A stretch of DNA of 64,000 nt from Candidatus Pelagibacter sp. FZCC0015 (GCF_007833635.1 NZ_CP031125.1:1-64000); one strand, 5' to 3'; counted from the stretch's first letter, positions 51,948-61,326 are shown. Notes: generated from the letters alone by a model not told the origin. Numbers and translations: made by a program.

Positions 51948-52922
51948 TTATCCAACCCAATTTATATCTCCTATAGTTTCACCAATTGAATTAGCTATAG
52001 ATTTATTTAAAAATAATTCTAATTTGGTTTTATCAATTATATTTAATTCTGAAATCATTCCAGCTATCGCTGTAGATGAGGCTCTTGGATTTCCATCTAA
52101 AATTTTTACTACAACTGACATTTTTTGATCAGGAATAATGGCTACAAAAACTCCCTCTGCTCCATTTTTAAAGAAAACTTTTTTATCCAAAAGTTTTGTT
52201 AGTTTTGAATTCTCACTTTCTTTTCCGCCAGCGTAATCAGGTTGATTTACACAAGAATTATAAATTTTGTTGGCAACTTGACCTAGATTACCGAGTTTTT
52301 TAAAATCAGAAAAACTAGCCATTAGGTATCCAAAATTATTCAAAGGCATCAGTGGATTAGGAAGTGTGCATCCATCAACGCCTATTTGATCTAATTTATT
52401 TTCACTTAAATTTTCTATTAAATTAAATAATTCTTTTTGAATTAAGTGATCTTTAGAATTATACTTTTCAATATCTAAACCCCTTTCAATCGCTACAGCT
52501 AGATGTGCACAGTGTTTACCTGAACAGTTATGAAAAATTTTTCTTTTTTTTTTATATTTACCAAAAGCTTTGAATTTATTATCCAACATCCATGGCCAAT
52601 CTTCCCCACAAGCAAGTTTGCTTTCATTAATATCTAATTTTTTTAACCAATCTTCGATTAATTCTTGATGTATGTCCTCTGCAAAATGTGAAGATGTAGA
52701 AAAAGCAATCTGCTTTTCTGAAAGATTTTCTTTTTCAATATGTCCATCTTTAAATAAATTTAATGACTGGATTGGCTTTAAAGAAGATCTTGGATAAATT
52801 AATTGTGAGCTATCACCCCACTCTTTTAAAATTTTTCCATCAGAATTAACTATAGCACCAACACCATAATGTTCACTCTCAATTGAACCACTTCTGGTAA
52901 CAGTTACTAATTTTTTTAACAT
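51948..52922 (-). CDS. L-asparaginase, Rhizobium type II (zinc-dependent)
   Basis: A 324-residue protein matching the Rhizobium etli AsnaseII class. S46 and K49 in RSSLKP and S78 in STSSH occupy the Ser48/Lys51/Ser80 positions, and C133/K136 in NCSGKH plus C185 in VDGCTLPNP match the zinc ligands. It hydrolyses asparagine to aspartate and ammonium. There is no signal peptide, so it is cytoplasmic. Its stop is two bases from that of the convergent hpsN gene. Confidence 0.9.
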   Translation of the reverse strand: MLKKLVTVTRSGSIESEHYGVGAIVNSDGKILKEWGDSSQLIYPRSSLKPIQSLNLFKDGHIEKENLSEKQIAFSTSSHFAEDIHQELIEDWLKKLDINESKLACGEDWPWMLDNKFKAFGKYKKKRKIFHNCSGKHCAHLAVAIERGLDIEKYNSKDHLIQKELFNLIENLSENKLDQIGVDGCTLPNPLMPLNNFGYLMASFSDFKKLGNLGQVANKIYNSCVNQPDYAGGKESENSKLTKLLDKKVFFKNGAEGVFVAIIPDQKMSVVVKILDGNPRASSTAIAGMISELNIIDKTKLELFLNKSIANSIGETIGDINWVG

Positions 52923-52971
52923 TTTAATTTATTAACATTTTTGTTAATATTATATAAGAGGAGAATTAATC

Positions 52972-53163
52972 ATGGCAACTTACGAGTGTTCTAAATGCGG
53001 AATGTCAGTCAATGCAACATGTGGAAAATGTGATAAGCCTTTAGTGGACGACATGCTTAAATTAGATGATGGAAGTGAAGTGCAAATATCTAAATGTCCA
53101 GACGATCATGGTAAAATAAAATCACCACTATGTTGTGGACAAGATATGTCTTGTGCTGTCTAA
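52972..53163 (+). CDS. Small cysteine-rich protein, probable zinc ribbon
   Basis: A 63-residue protein with nine cysteines, in CSKCGMSVNATCGKC (two CxxC pairs), then a lone Cys before PDDHGK, and CC with a final Cys near the end. The paired CxxC motifs suggest a structural zinc or other metal site. No enzyme motif was recognised. A strong ribosome site (GAGGAG) supports the start. It is 18 bp before an alpha/beta hydrolase gene. Confidence 0.75.
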   Translation: MATYECSKCGMSVNATCGKCDKPLVDDMLKLDDGSEVQISKCPDDHGKIKSPLCCGQDMSCAV

Positions 53164-53181
53164 ATAAAGAATAAAAAATAA

Positions 53182-53937
53182 ATGAATGATATCTTTGTGG
53201 ATGATCTTGGAGAAGGTCATGCATTTATTTTTGTACATGGTTTTCTTGGTTCTTCTGAAATGTGGTCTTTGCAAAAAGATTATTTCAAATCAAAATATAG
53301 AATAGTTTCTCCAGCCTTACCTGGTTTTGGTGAAAGTCATAAAGCTCCTTCATTAAATTCAATTAATGATATGGCTAAATTCGTTCTAGAAGTAATAGAA
53401 GAAAAGAAAATAAATAAGTTTCATTTAATTGGACATTCCATGGGTGGAATGATTGTTCAAGAAATAGCAAAAATAGCAGGTGATAAAATTGAAAAACTGA
53501 TTTGTTTTGCAACAAGCTCGATTGGGGAAATACCAGGTAGATTTGAAACTATGGACGAGTCTATCAGAAGATTAAAAGAGGAAGGCATCGATGAATTAAA
53601 ATCTAGAATTCCTCCAAAGTGGTTTGTTAAAGGTAATAAAGATAAAAATTATTTCTTTTGTGAAAACGCTGTAACAAATATTTCAGAGGAAACAGCATCA
53701 AATGCGCTTCATGCAATGAAACAATGGAATGGATTTGAAAATCTTAAAAATATTAAAAATCAAACATTAATTGTTTGGGGAGATAAAGATACTGCATATA
53801 ATCTTGAGCAAGTAGAAACATTGAATACAAACATACCTAACAGCGAACTTAAAATTATTAACGGATGTAGTCATAATGCTCATTTAGAAGAGCCAGATAA
53901 AATTAATCAAATAATTGATAAGTTTTTGTCTAATTAA
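53182..53937 (+). CDS. Alpha/beta hydrolase
   Basis: A 251-residue alpha/beta hydrolase: the oxyanion HGFLGSSEMW, nucleophile Ser in GHSMGGMIV, acid region GDKDTAY and catalytic His in CSHNAHLEEPDK. This is the pattern of esterase/lactonase-type members, without evidence for a specific substrate. It ends in a four-base tail-to-tail overlap with the LysE-family gene. Confidence 0.85.
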   Translation: MNDIFVDDLGEGHAFIFVHGFLGSSEMWSLQKDYFKSKYRIVSPALPGFGESHKAPSLNSINDMAKFVLEVIEEKKINKFHLIGHSMGGMIVQEIAKIAGDKIEKLICFATSSIGEIPGRFETMDESIRRLKEEGIDELKSRIPPKWFVKGNKDKNYFFCENAVTNISEETASNALHAMKQWNGFENLKNIKNQTLIVWGDKDTAYNLEQVETLNTNIPNSELKIINGCSHNAHLEEPDKINQIIDKFLSN

Positions 53938-54548
53938 ATTGAATTTATAACTTCTTTAAGAACATATAAACTTATCGCTGTCATAATTGTAATAATTATC
54001 CAATTTATTATTTTCCACATTTTCTGATCATTTAAATGCTTGGAAAAATAATTTGAAGCATATCCAATTGAAAAAAAGAATAATAAAGATGCTATGGAAG
54101 CTCCAATACCAAACATAATTTTTTGAGATAAAATAAAATTTTTTGAAAAATTTCCTAAAAAGAAGACTGTGTCTGAATAAACATGAGGATTTAAATAAGT
54201 AAAACCAAGAGTTTTCAAAAATATTTTTAAAGCAGAAATACTATTAGTTTGTTCATTTAAATTTATGTTTTCGTTTCTTGATTTAATTTTTGAATAAATA
54301 AAATGAATTAAAAATAATAATAATAAAATATTAAATATTAGTTCAATTAATGAGTTAAAATACTGACTAAAATAATGAAATAAAAATATTCCTATAAAAA
54401 TTAGTAAACAATCTGATATTGTGCAAACTATGCAGACAAGAAATACATGTTGATTTTTTAAACCTTGCTCAATCACAAAAATATTTTGAGCACCAATTGC
54501 TAAAATTAAACTAAGTCCAGTGATAAAACCTAATATTAAAAATTCCAT
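53934..54548 (-). CDS. LysE-family amino acid exporter
   Basis: A 204-residue protein with six hydrophobic helices and the LysE/ArgO/RhtB opening FITGLSLILAIGAQNIFVIEQGLKNQH. A later TLGFTYLNPHVYSDTVFFLGNFS segment matches the second conserved motif. Such proteins export excess basic amino acids. It is the upstream neighbour of a SprT-like gene on the same strand. Confidence 0.83.
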   Translation of the reverse strand: MEFLILGFITGLSLILAIGAQNIFVIEQGLKNQHVFLVCIVCTISDCLLIFIGIFLFHYFSQYFNSLIELIFNILLLLFLIHFIYSKIKSRNENINLNEQTNSISALKIFLKTLGFTYLNPHVYSDTVFFLGNFSKNFILSQKIMFGIGASIASLLFFFSIGYASNYFSKHLNDQKMWKIINWIIITIMTAISLYVLKEVINSI

Positions 54549-54564
54549 TAGGATTTATTATTCT

Positions 54565-54990
54565 TTAATAGCTGAGTTGTAAATTTAATCTTTTAAATTT
54601 TGCTTTATAGCTAAAGAAAAGCTTGTTGTGGTTACCAGTATCTTTCATGATTGTTTGTTGCCATAAATGAACCATTTCATGAGCAAGTGTGTTCAAAAAT
54701 TCTGATTTATTTTTATATTTTGGCATCATTTCAAGGACAAAAAAAGTTGTACCTTTTCTATATGATTGGTACTCAACGCATTGTCCTGATCCTCTTATTA
54801 TTCTTTTAATTTTAATATCGTTAAAGGGATTAAGCTTATTTTTAAATAAAGATTTATTAAAAATTTTAAAATATTTCTTTATTTCTTTAAATGTGGTTTT
54901 AAATTTTTTATCAGAATCTTTTATTTCTTTTAATATTCTTTTTTTAACTCTGATATTATATTCGTCTTTTAACTTTTGTTTTTTTTTCAT
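54565..54990 (-). CDS. SprT-like zinc metalloprotein
   Basis: A 141-residue protein with the metalloprotease motif HEMVH (104-108) in NTLAHEMVHLWQQ, followed by an N-H pair in GNHNKLFF. It is rich in lysine (pI clearly basic). SprT-type proteins and SPRTN bind zinc and DNA; a bacterial substrate is not known. The frame has a start 16 bp upstream of the LysE-family start. Confidence 0.75.
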   Translation of the reverse strand: MKKKQKLKDEYNIRVKKRILKEIKDSDKKFKTTFKEIKKYFKIFNKSLFKNKLNPFNDIKIKRIIRGSGQCVEYQSYRKGTTFFVLEMMPKYKNKSEFLNTLAHEMVHLWQQTIMKDTGNHNKLFFSYKAKFKRLNLQLSY

Positions 54991-55071
54991 GTAATGAGTA
55001 TTAATTTAATCCTAAAATAGGATGGACGGTATTTAAGGGTAAATTAAAAAAAAGCAACTTAAATTTAAAAC

Positions 55072-56577
55072 TTAAACTCTTTTTTTGCCTTGAACTACCC
55101 TGTCTAAGATTAAGGCTACAAACAATATCGCAACCCCAGCAAGAATACCTTGTCCAACATTGGCGTATTGTAATGCTTCAAGAACGTCCTGACCTAACCC
55201 TTTTGCACCAATAAGAGAGGCAACTACTACCATTGCTAAACTTAACATTACTGTTTGGTTTACACCTGCCAATATAGAAGGTGTTGCTAGTGGTAAATCT
55301 ACTTTTCTTAATAGATACCATTTAGATGCACCATAAGCTATCGCAGCTTCTCTAATTGTTTCTGGCACACCTCTCAATCCTAAAACAGTTAATCTAACTA
55401 CAGGGGTTCCTCCAAAAATCATTGTAATAATTACTGCAGCAACTTTTCCTGTTCCAAAGAATGCGATAACTGGAATCATAAATACAAAAGCTGGCATAGT
55501 TTGCATAAAATCCATTATTGGTCTAATCATTGAATAAAACCTTTGACGTCTTGCACAGAAAATTCCAAGCGGAATTCCAATTACAATACTTAGTACAGCA
55601 GCTGTTCCAAGAAGAGCCAAGGTAGTCATTGCTTTTACCCAAAAGCCTAAAAATCCCATGTAACATAAAAATCCTGCTGAATAAATTGCAGCTCTTGGGC
55701 CTGCAGCTAAACCTGTTAAAGTTACTATAGTTGTAATGATCACTATCCACGGAGTTTTTACAAATAGTAATTCTAAGAAATCTAATACTGATCTAATTCC
55801 AATAGTGATTGCTGTAAATAAAGCATCTCCTTTTAAAACAGCATAATCAAAAATAGTTTCCACCCATTTAATTGAAGTAAGTCTTATGTCTGGATGAGTT
55901 GGAAAATCATCCATTATAGTGATAACACCAGGAAAACTATAATGCACAACTGAGAAAAACATAATCACTGCTGCAAAAATTGTACTTGAGATGAAGTTCT
56001 TGGTTTGCATTCCTGGTCTTATTGTTTTATCTGATAACCACTCTGAATATCTTTTTTCTAAAATAGAATTAGCTAAAATCCCTTGAACTATTTTAATTGA
56101 AATTAATAAAGCAATACCAAAAATTGTAATCCAAATTGCAGATGCTTCAATTCTTGCGACTTCATCAATATATCCCTGCATTGCATCTTCTAAGGATTTA
56201 ATGTTACGTTTATAAACATCGACTTTATCTGGATTGTTAGTAATAGCTGCTTCTAACTGTTTGTTTCTAAATGCAATTGTAGATTCAACCTGTTTAATTT
56301 TTTCAACAGCATCTTTAGTAATATTTCCAAATAAACCTCTAATAATTTGAACAACCGAGAATGTTTCAATGATTAAAAAAGCTAATGCCCAATTCCATAT
56401 ATTTCTCATTCCAAACCAAATTGGACCTAGAATTCCTGCATATAAGTTAAATGAAAAAGAAAAAGTTGGTTTGCTTCCAATTTTTTGGAACTCTTTAATG
56501 TAATATTCTGGATTTGATTTAACAAAGTCAGTAATAAGTTCTGATCTAGTAGGATTATTTATTTGCTTATTCTCCAT
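55072..56577 (-). CDS. proW: Glycine betaine/proline ABC transporter permease with N-terminal extension
   Basis: A 501-residue protein, larger than usual ProW (~280-350). The C-terminal ~200 residues carry the permease core with REAAIAYGASKWYLLRKVDLPLATPSILAG. The N-terminal half has a DUF2628-like FSFNLYAGILGPIWFGMRNIWNWALAF helix region, a coiled-coil stretch (about 90-145) and further helices. The ATG at 56577 is chosen over a GTG two codons earlier because it has a well-spaced GAGGG ribosome site. It overlaps proV by 11 bp. Confidence 0.88.
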   Translation of the reverse strand: MENKQINNPTRSELITDFVKSNPEYYIKEFQKIGSKPTFSFSFNLYAGILGPIWFGMRNIWNWALAFLIIETFSVVQIIRGLFGNITKDAVEKIKQVESTIAFRNKQLEAAITNNPDKVDVYKRNIKSLEDAMQGYIDEVARIEASAIWITIFGIALLISIKIVQGILANSILEKRYSEWLSDKTIRPGMQTKNFISSTIFAAVIMFFSVVHYSFPGVITIMDDFPTHPDIRLTSIKWVETIFDYAVLKGDALFTAITIGIRSVLDFLELLFVKTPWIVIITTIVTLTGLAAGPRAAIYSAGFLCYMGFLGFWVKAMTTLALLGTAAVLSIVIGIPLGIFCARRQRFYSMIRPIMDFMQTMPAFVFMIPVIAFFGTGKVAAVIITMIFGGTPVVRLTVLGLRGVPETIREAAIAYGASKWYLLRKVDLPLATPSILAGVNQTVMLSLAMVVVASLIGAKGLGQDVLEALQYANVGQGILAGVAILFVALILDRVVQGKKRV

Positions 56578-57628
56578 CACCACCCTCTATCACTGCTTTT
56601 AAAAGATCTGATTGTGTAATAACTCCAATATTTTTTTGCTCATTATTTTTAACAACTAATGGCTTATCTTTCGATTTTGAGACTTCAATTAATTTACTTA
56701 ATAATTCATGCTCATCTACACTTTGTAAATTTTCTTCCAGTTTACCATTTAAATTTTCATAACTTTCAACTGTTTGCATTATTGTTTTTGCCTGTACAAC
56801 TTTAAGTCTTGAAATTCCTTTAACAAAATCTGCAACATATTCATCAGCTGGATTAACTACAATTTCTTCAGGGGTACCAATTTGAATTACCTTTCCGTCT
56901 CTCATAATAGCAATTCTATGCCCTACTCTTACCGCCTCATCTAAATCATGAGTTATAAAAACTGTTGTCTTTTTCATCTGTTTTGAAAGTTTGATAAATT
57001 CTGATTGTAGCTGTCTTCTAATTAATGGGTCTAATGCACTAAATGGCTCATCCATTAAAAGAAACTCTGGATCTGCAGCTAATGCTCTTGCAAGCCCTAC
57101 TCTTTGCTGCATACCTCCTGATAATTCATGAGCAAATTTATTCCCCCAACCTTGTAGTTCAACTATTTCTAAAATTTTATTAGCTGCATCTAAACGATCA
57201 TTTTTACTTACACCTCTAATTTCAAGAGGCATTGCTATATTATCTACAACAGATCTATGAGGCATTAGAGCAAAGTTTTGAAAAACCATGCCTATTTTTT
57301 TATTTCTTAATTCTTGTAAATGATCACGATCAAGCTGCATTACATCTTGACCGTTTATCAAAATCTTTCCTGATGTAGGTTCTAAAAGTCTGTTTATATG
57401 TCTAACTAATGTAGATTTTCCACTACCAGATAAACCCATCACACAAAATATTTCTCCTTGATTAACGTCAAATGAAACATCCGATACACCAATCACTGAG
57501 TTATATTCTTCTAAAGCTTCTGTTTTTGAAATTCCTTTATTTTGAATTGCATCTAATGCTTCGGGTGAAGTATTACCAAATACTTTCCAAACATTTTCAA
57601 TTTTTATTGCTGAACTCGATGAATCCAT
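56567..57628 (-). CDS. proV: Glycine betaine/proline ABC transporter ATPase
   Basis: A 353-residue ATPase of the ProV/OpuAA type: Walker A GLSGSGKST, signature LSGGMQQRVGLARA, Walker B FLLMDEPFSALDPLIRRQLQSE. An N-terminal ~50-residue leader with a GISKTEALEEYNSVIGV segment and a C-terminal CBS-like stretch (PLVVKNNEQKNIGVITQSDLLKAV) are typical of quaternary-amine ATPases. It lies in the proX-proV-proW operon. Confidence 0.93.
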   Translation of the reverse strand: MDSSSSAIKIENVWKVFGNTSPEALDAIQNKGISKTEALEEYNSVIGVSDVSFDVNQGEIFCVMGLSGSGKSTLVRHINRLLEPTSGKILINGQDVMQLDRDHLQELRNKKIGMVFQNFALMPHRSVVDNIAMPLEIRGVSKNDRLDAANKILEIVELQGWGNKFAHELSGGMQQRVGLARALAADPEFLLMDEPFSALDPLIRRQLQSEFIKLSKQMKKTTVFITHDLDEAVRVGHRIAIMRDGKVIQIGTPEEIVVNPADEYVADFVKGISRLKVVQAKTIMQTVESYENLNGKLEENLQSVDEHELLSKLIEVSKSKDKPLVVKNNEQKNIGVITQSDLLKAVIEGGDGE

Positions 57629-57651
57629 ATTCGTTTTTTATTATAGGAAAA

Positions 57652-57682
57652 TATACTCGGCAATCTTAAATTGCCGAGTATA
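57652..57682 (-). other. Strong stem-loop between proX and proV
   Basis: Perfect 13-bp arms TATACTCGGCAAT (57652-57664) and ATTGCCGAGTATA (57670-57682) with a five-base loop, in the 68-bp gap. On the minus strand only a short TTTT follows, so mRNA stabilisation of the proX transcript or weak termination is more likely than full termination. Confidence 0.85.
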
Positions 57683-57696
57683 AAATTTAATTTAGA

Positions 57697-58659
57697 TTAT
57701 AATCCTAACCAACCGTCTACAGTTGATTTATTTGCTTCCATCCAAGCTCTAGCAACAGCAGCTGGATCTTTCTTCTCAACTGAAACTGCATAAGCCATTG
57801 CAGAAACATCATCAGCTGTTAATTGAAAATTCTTGAAGAATTCTACAATCGCTGGTGATTGACTCTCTAAAGAAGTAGCCCAACCTATTTGGATTTGCTT
57901 AAGCGCATCTTTAGATGCAACATAAGATTTCTTATACCAGTCAGCATCTGCTTTAGGTTGAATCATTTTATATTTTGCAGGATCATATTTTGGTTCTGTT
58001 AACATCACTACGTCAGCCATTCCCCAAATTGCATGAGGTTTGTAACAATAGAATGCATAACCTTCACCTTTTTTGATTGAGTCTAGTACTCTTGCATTTT
58101 TAACTGCTTCAGCAGCTCTAACTGCTTCGATACCAGCATCATATAAACCATAGTCTCTTAACTTAACTTGGTTTACATTTGCAGAAGCCCAACCATCAGC
58201 ACCAATCCAAAACTCACCTTTTCCATTGCCATCACTATCCATAGCTTTAACAACTTCTGGTCTTGCTAAGTCTTCAATTGCTGTAATGTTCATTTTTTTA
58301 GCAAACTGTTGAGAAACACAGTAACCTTGGTTTCCTTCATAAGGTTTGCTGCTTAATTTTAAAGTTCCTTTTGGAACTAAATCATTTGTATAAGCTTCTT
58401 GGTTTGGTAACCAAATATCAGGGTGAACATCAATCTCACCTTTTCCTCTATCAATCGCTGCATAAATTGCAGTATTGTTTCCAGGAACAAGTTCTGCTTC
58501 ACCACCCATTTTATCTATAACTACTGCTGCTAATAAATTAGCAATAGCAGTTGCACCTGTCCAACCTGGATCTCCAATTTTAACTTTTTCTGCGTTAGCA
58601 GAGAACATTGTTAAAATAGAAATTAATCCAGCTACAAGTGTAGTTTTGATTATTCTCAT
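57697..58659 (-). CDS. proX: Glycine betaine/proline ABC transporter, periplasmic binding protein
   Basis: A 320-residue protein with a signal peptide (TTLVAGLISILTMFSANA) and the ProX/OpuAC pattern: VKIGDPGWTGATAIANLLAAVVIDKM, EIDVHPDIWLPNQEAY and YKPHAIWGMADVVMLTEPKYDP, with the tryptophans that form the quaternary-amine cage. It binds glycine betaine, proline betaine or DMSP-like osmolytes. The ribosome site is AAGGAGAG, and a clear promoter lies at 58686-58715. The DMGDH-like enzyme elsewhere in the window can act downstream of betaine. Confidence 0.9.
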   Translation of the reverse strand: MRIIKTTLVAGLISILTMFSANAEKVKIGDPGWTGATAIANLLAAVVIDKMGGEAELVPGNNTAIYAAIDRGKGEIDVHPDIWLPNQEAYTNDLVPKGTLKLSSKPYEGNQGYCVSQQFAKKMNITAIEDLARPEVVKAMDSDGNGKGEFWIGADGWASANVNQVKLRDYGLYDAGIEAVRAAEAVKNARVLDSIKKGEGYAFYCYKPHAIWGMADVVMLTEPKYDPAKYKMIQPKADADWYKKSYVASKDALKQIQIGWATSLESQSPAIVEFFKNFQLTADDVSAMAYAVSVEKKDPAAVARAWMEANKSTVDGWLGL

Positions 58660-58685
58660 TATCTCTCCTTATTATTTATAAATAA

Positions 58686-58715
58686 ATTCTAACGCGGATT
58701 GAGATAACGAGTCAA
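58686..58715 (-). promoter_or_regulatory. Predicted sigma-70 promoter of proXVW
   Basis: On the minus strand TTGACT (58710-58715) and TAGAAT (58686-58691) are 18 bp apart, with the proX start codon 26 bp downstream of the -10. One of the best matches to the consensus in the window. Confidence 0.7.
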
Positions 58716-58759
58716 AGAAAATAAAGTTATAAAATGTAACTATAATAACTAAATATAAT

Positions 58760-59170
58760 TTATTCTGGGTTTGATGTAAGCGTCTTTATTTCAAGGATAT
58801 TTTCGTTAGGGTCTTTGACAAAAAATGTTTCTTGCTCATACTTAGTGCCCTTAAATCTTAGATAAGGTTCATCATAATATTTTGTACCACTATCTTTCAG
58901 TCTTTGTTTAAGTGCATCAAAATCTTTTCTTGATAAGTGAACCCCAAAGTGAGGGACAGACACGTTACCCATATCAACGTCGTGTCTTTCATTGTCCAGT
59001 TTATGATCACTTTTATGAAGCGTTAGTTCATTGCCCCAAAAATCTACATCGGCCCATTCCTGAGCAGAGTTATCTAACCTACATCCTAAAGTTTCACTAT
59101 AAAACTTTTTAGCTACCTCTAAATCACCACAAGGAATAGCTAAATGAAAACAATTAGTATTCTTATACAT
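58760..59170 (-). CDS. VOC-superfamily (glyoxalase/dioxygenase-like) protein
   Basis: A 136-residue vicinal oxygen chelate protein: CFHLAIPCGDLEVAKKFYSETLGCR with the first metal His, VPHFGVHLSRKDFDALKQRLKDSG in the middle and TFFVKDPNENILEIKTL with the last metal Glu. Family members are metal-dependent glyoxalases, dioxygenases or antibiotic-resistance proteins. The gene stands alone between proX and cysE, and the reaction is not assignable. Confidence 0.85.
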   Translation of the reverse strand: MYKNTNCFHLAIPCGDLEVAKKFYSETLGCRLDNSAQEWADVDFWGNELTLHKSDHKLDNERHDVDMGNVSVPHFGVHLSRKDFDALKQRLKDSGTKYYDEPYLRFKGTKYEQETFFVKDPNENILEIKTLTSNPE

Positions 59171-59254
59171 TTCAACCCTCTTTAAATTGCGTATTTAATC
59201 ACTATATAAAGCATGTAATTTTTTTTATCAACCGCGACAAATTTTTAAGGAAAT

Positions 59255-59839
59255 ATGAGTGATTTTTTACAATCAATAATTGATAGAGACCCAGCTGCTA
59301 AGTCAAAACTAAGTTTAGTTTTAACTTATCCCGGTGTCAAAGCAGTATTCTTTCATAGACTAGCAAACTTTTTTAGTACTGCTAAATTTCATTTGATTGC
59401 AAGAATCATTTCTCAATTCTCAAGATTCTTAACAGGTATTGAAATTCATCCAAATGCAAAAATTGGAAAAAATTTATTTATAGATCATGGAATGGGAGTA
59501 GTGATTGGAGAAACATCTGAGATTGGTGATAACGTAACTATTTATCACATGGTTACATTAGGTGGTATTGCTCCAAGTATAAATTCCAATGATCAACGTA
59601 ATACTAAAAGACATCCTACAATAAAAGAGGATGTGGTAATTGGTTCAGGTGCACAAGTGTTAGGACCAGTAGTAGTTGGTAGAGGTGCAAGAATTGGAGC
59701 TAATGCAGTAATCACTAAAGATGTTGAGGAAAATGCTGTGATGGTTGGAATTCCAGCAAGAAGAGTTGGAATAGCTGATAGCGAATTTAAACCTTATGGT
59801 ATTACACCTGACAGTGATAAAAAATCAGATAATGAATAA
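59255..59839 (+). CDS. cysE: Serine O-acetyltransferase
   Basis: A 194-residue left-handed beta-helix acetyltransferase with the CysE signature: [41 protein letters not shown], and [43 protein letters not shown]. It makes O-acetylserine for CysK. Shorter than the E. coli enzyme, it lacks most of the N-terminal helical domain, as many alphaproteobacterial forms do. A ribosome site (AAGGA) precedes the ATG. It overlaps cysK by 8 bp. Confidence 0.93.
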   Translation: MSDFLQSIIDRDPAAKSKLSLVLTYPGVKAVFFHRLANFFSTAKFHLIARIISQFSRFLTGIEIHPNAKIGKNLFIDHGMGVVIGETSEIGDNVTIYHMVTLGGIAPSINSNDQRNTKRHPTIKEDVVIGSGAQVLGPVVVGRGARIGANAVITKDVEENAVMVGIPARRVGIADSEFKPYGITPDSDKKSDNE

Positions 59840-60833
59840 TACACAAAACGATTTTATTTCAGGAATAGGAAATACCCCATTAATCAAACTAAGAGCTGCT
59901 TCAGAGATTACTGGATGTAACATTTATGGGAAAGCAGAATTTTTAAATCCAGGAGGATCAGTTAAAGATAGAGCTGCGCTTGCATTAATTAAAGATGCTC
60001 AAGAAAAAAAATTAATTGCTAAAGGTGGAACAGTTGTTGAAGGAACAGCTGGAAACACTGGAATTGGTTTAGGTCTATTAGGAAATTCCTTAGGTTATAA
60101 AACAATCATTGTAATGAATGACAATCAAACTCAAGAAAAAAAAGATTTACTTAGAAATCTTGGTGCTGAATTAAGATTAGTGCCACCTAAACCTTATAAA
60201 GATGATAACAATTTTGTTAAAGTGGCAGCGAGACTTGCAGATGAATTAAGACCAACAAATAATAACGGTGTCATTTGGGCTAACCAGTTTGATAATACCG
60301 CAAATGCCAAAGGTCATTACGAAGGGACAGGACAAGAAATTTGGGAACAAACTGAGGGTAAAGTTGATGGCTTTGTATGTTCTTCTGGAACTGGAGGAAC
60401 AATTTCTGGTGTAAGTAATGCTCTTAAAGAAAAAAACAAAGATATAAAAATTTACTTATCTGATCCAAAGGGATCAGCTCTTTATAATTACATTAAAAAT
60501 GGTGAACTAAAGTCAGAAGGAGGATCAATTACTGAAGGAATTGGTTCAAGCAGAGTAACAGCTAACTTTGGCGAGGCTAAGATTGATGATGCCTATTCAA
60601 TAGATGATCATGAGGCACTACCTATACTTTATGATTTAATTCAAAATGAAGGCCTAAGCTTAGGTACTAGTTGTGGAATAAATATTGCTGGAGCAATAAG
60701 AATGGGCAAAGAATTAGGACCCGGTAAAACTATAGTAACCATTCTTTGTGACAGAAGCGATAAATATGCAACTAAAATGTTTAATAAAAAATTCTTAGAA
60801 GAAAAAGGTCTACCAGTACCTAATTGGTTTTAG
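59832..60833 (+). CDS. cysK: Cysteine synthase A
   Basis: A 333-residue PLP enzyme starting [20 protein letters not shown]; this ATG is chosen because the longer frame begins with codons inside cysE. The PLP lysine is K45 in [11 protein letters not shown], with [14 protein letters not shown] and [18 protein letters not shown] for the substrate and phosphate loops. It condenses O-acetylserine with sulfide to cysteine. It is coupled to cysE and its stop overlaps the next convergent gene by four bases. Confidence 0.93.
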   Translation: MNNTQNDFISGIGNTPLIKLRAASEITGCNIYGKAEFLNPGGSVKDRAALALIKDAQEKKLIAKGGTVVEGTAGNTGIGLGLLGNSLGYKTIIVMNDNQTQEKKDLLRNLGAELRLVPPKPYKDDNNFVKVAARLADELRPTNNNGVIWANQFDNTANAKGHYEGTGQEIWEQTEGKVDGFVCSSGTGGTISGVSNALKEKNKDIKIYLSDPKGSALYNYIKNGELKSEGGSITEGIGSSRVTANFGEAKIDDAYSIDDHEALPILYDLIQNEGLSLGTSCGINIAGAIRMGKELGPGKTIVTILCDRSDKYATKMFNKKFLEEKGLPVPNWF

Positions 60834-61246
60834 ATATAAATTTTATCTGCTAGTCCGTAACAAAGTATTGCACTCAATAAAGTTAAAATACCTGGTGCAA
60901 TAATTCCTTCATTAGATGTTTGAGGTGTGTGACCCAATTTATTTATTTTAATATTATAAATACCAACCACAAAAGCTGAAAGATTTTGTAAAAATACTAA
61001 ATTAAAAAATGCCCATGTTCCTTGAAGACCATCAGGTCTAATAAAACCAACCCATATTGCCATTGCAACAGCACCTATAAACAAAGAACCAAAAAATCTG
61101 GTCATTCCAGCACCAGTATCATCAATACCGAACTTATCTAAAAATTTCTTTGTAGCGAAAACGGTTTGATATGCATAAACAGCAAAAACAATAAAATGTA
61201 CTAAAAATATAATTAAATAAAAAATTCCATTAAATTTTTCGATCAT
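60830..61246 (-). CDS. Four-helix membrane protein, unknown function
   Basis: A 138-residue protein with four hydrophobic stretches (about 8-28, 50-68, 79-99, 116-136) and polar loops with Asp-Asp and Gly residues. No known family was recognised. It has a clean start and fits between cysK and the next operon. It could be a small membrane regulator or transporter subunit. Confidence 0.65.
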   Translation of the reverse strand: MIEKFNGIFYLIIFLVHFIVFAVYAYQTVFATKKFLDKFGIDDTGAGMTRFFGSLFIGAVAMAIWVGFIRPDGLQGTWAFFNLVFLQNLSAFVVGIYNIKINKLGHTPQTSNEGIIAPGILTLLSAILCYGLADKIYI

Positions 61247-61326
61247 GATAAAACCCTATCAAATTTTATCATCAAATAAAACAACATAATCAGCAATTTT
61301 TGTGCTCCTTAATTGCATAACTGACG

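Noticed and set aside
55009..55023. Palindrome ATCCTA-AAA-TAGGAT after proW as a terminator
   Set aside because: Six-bp arms without a T-run; not distinguishable from chance in AT-rich DNA.
59796..59831. Longer start for cysK inside cysE
   Set aside because: Not conserved; the ATG at 59832 gives the normal CysK N-terminus.
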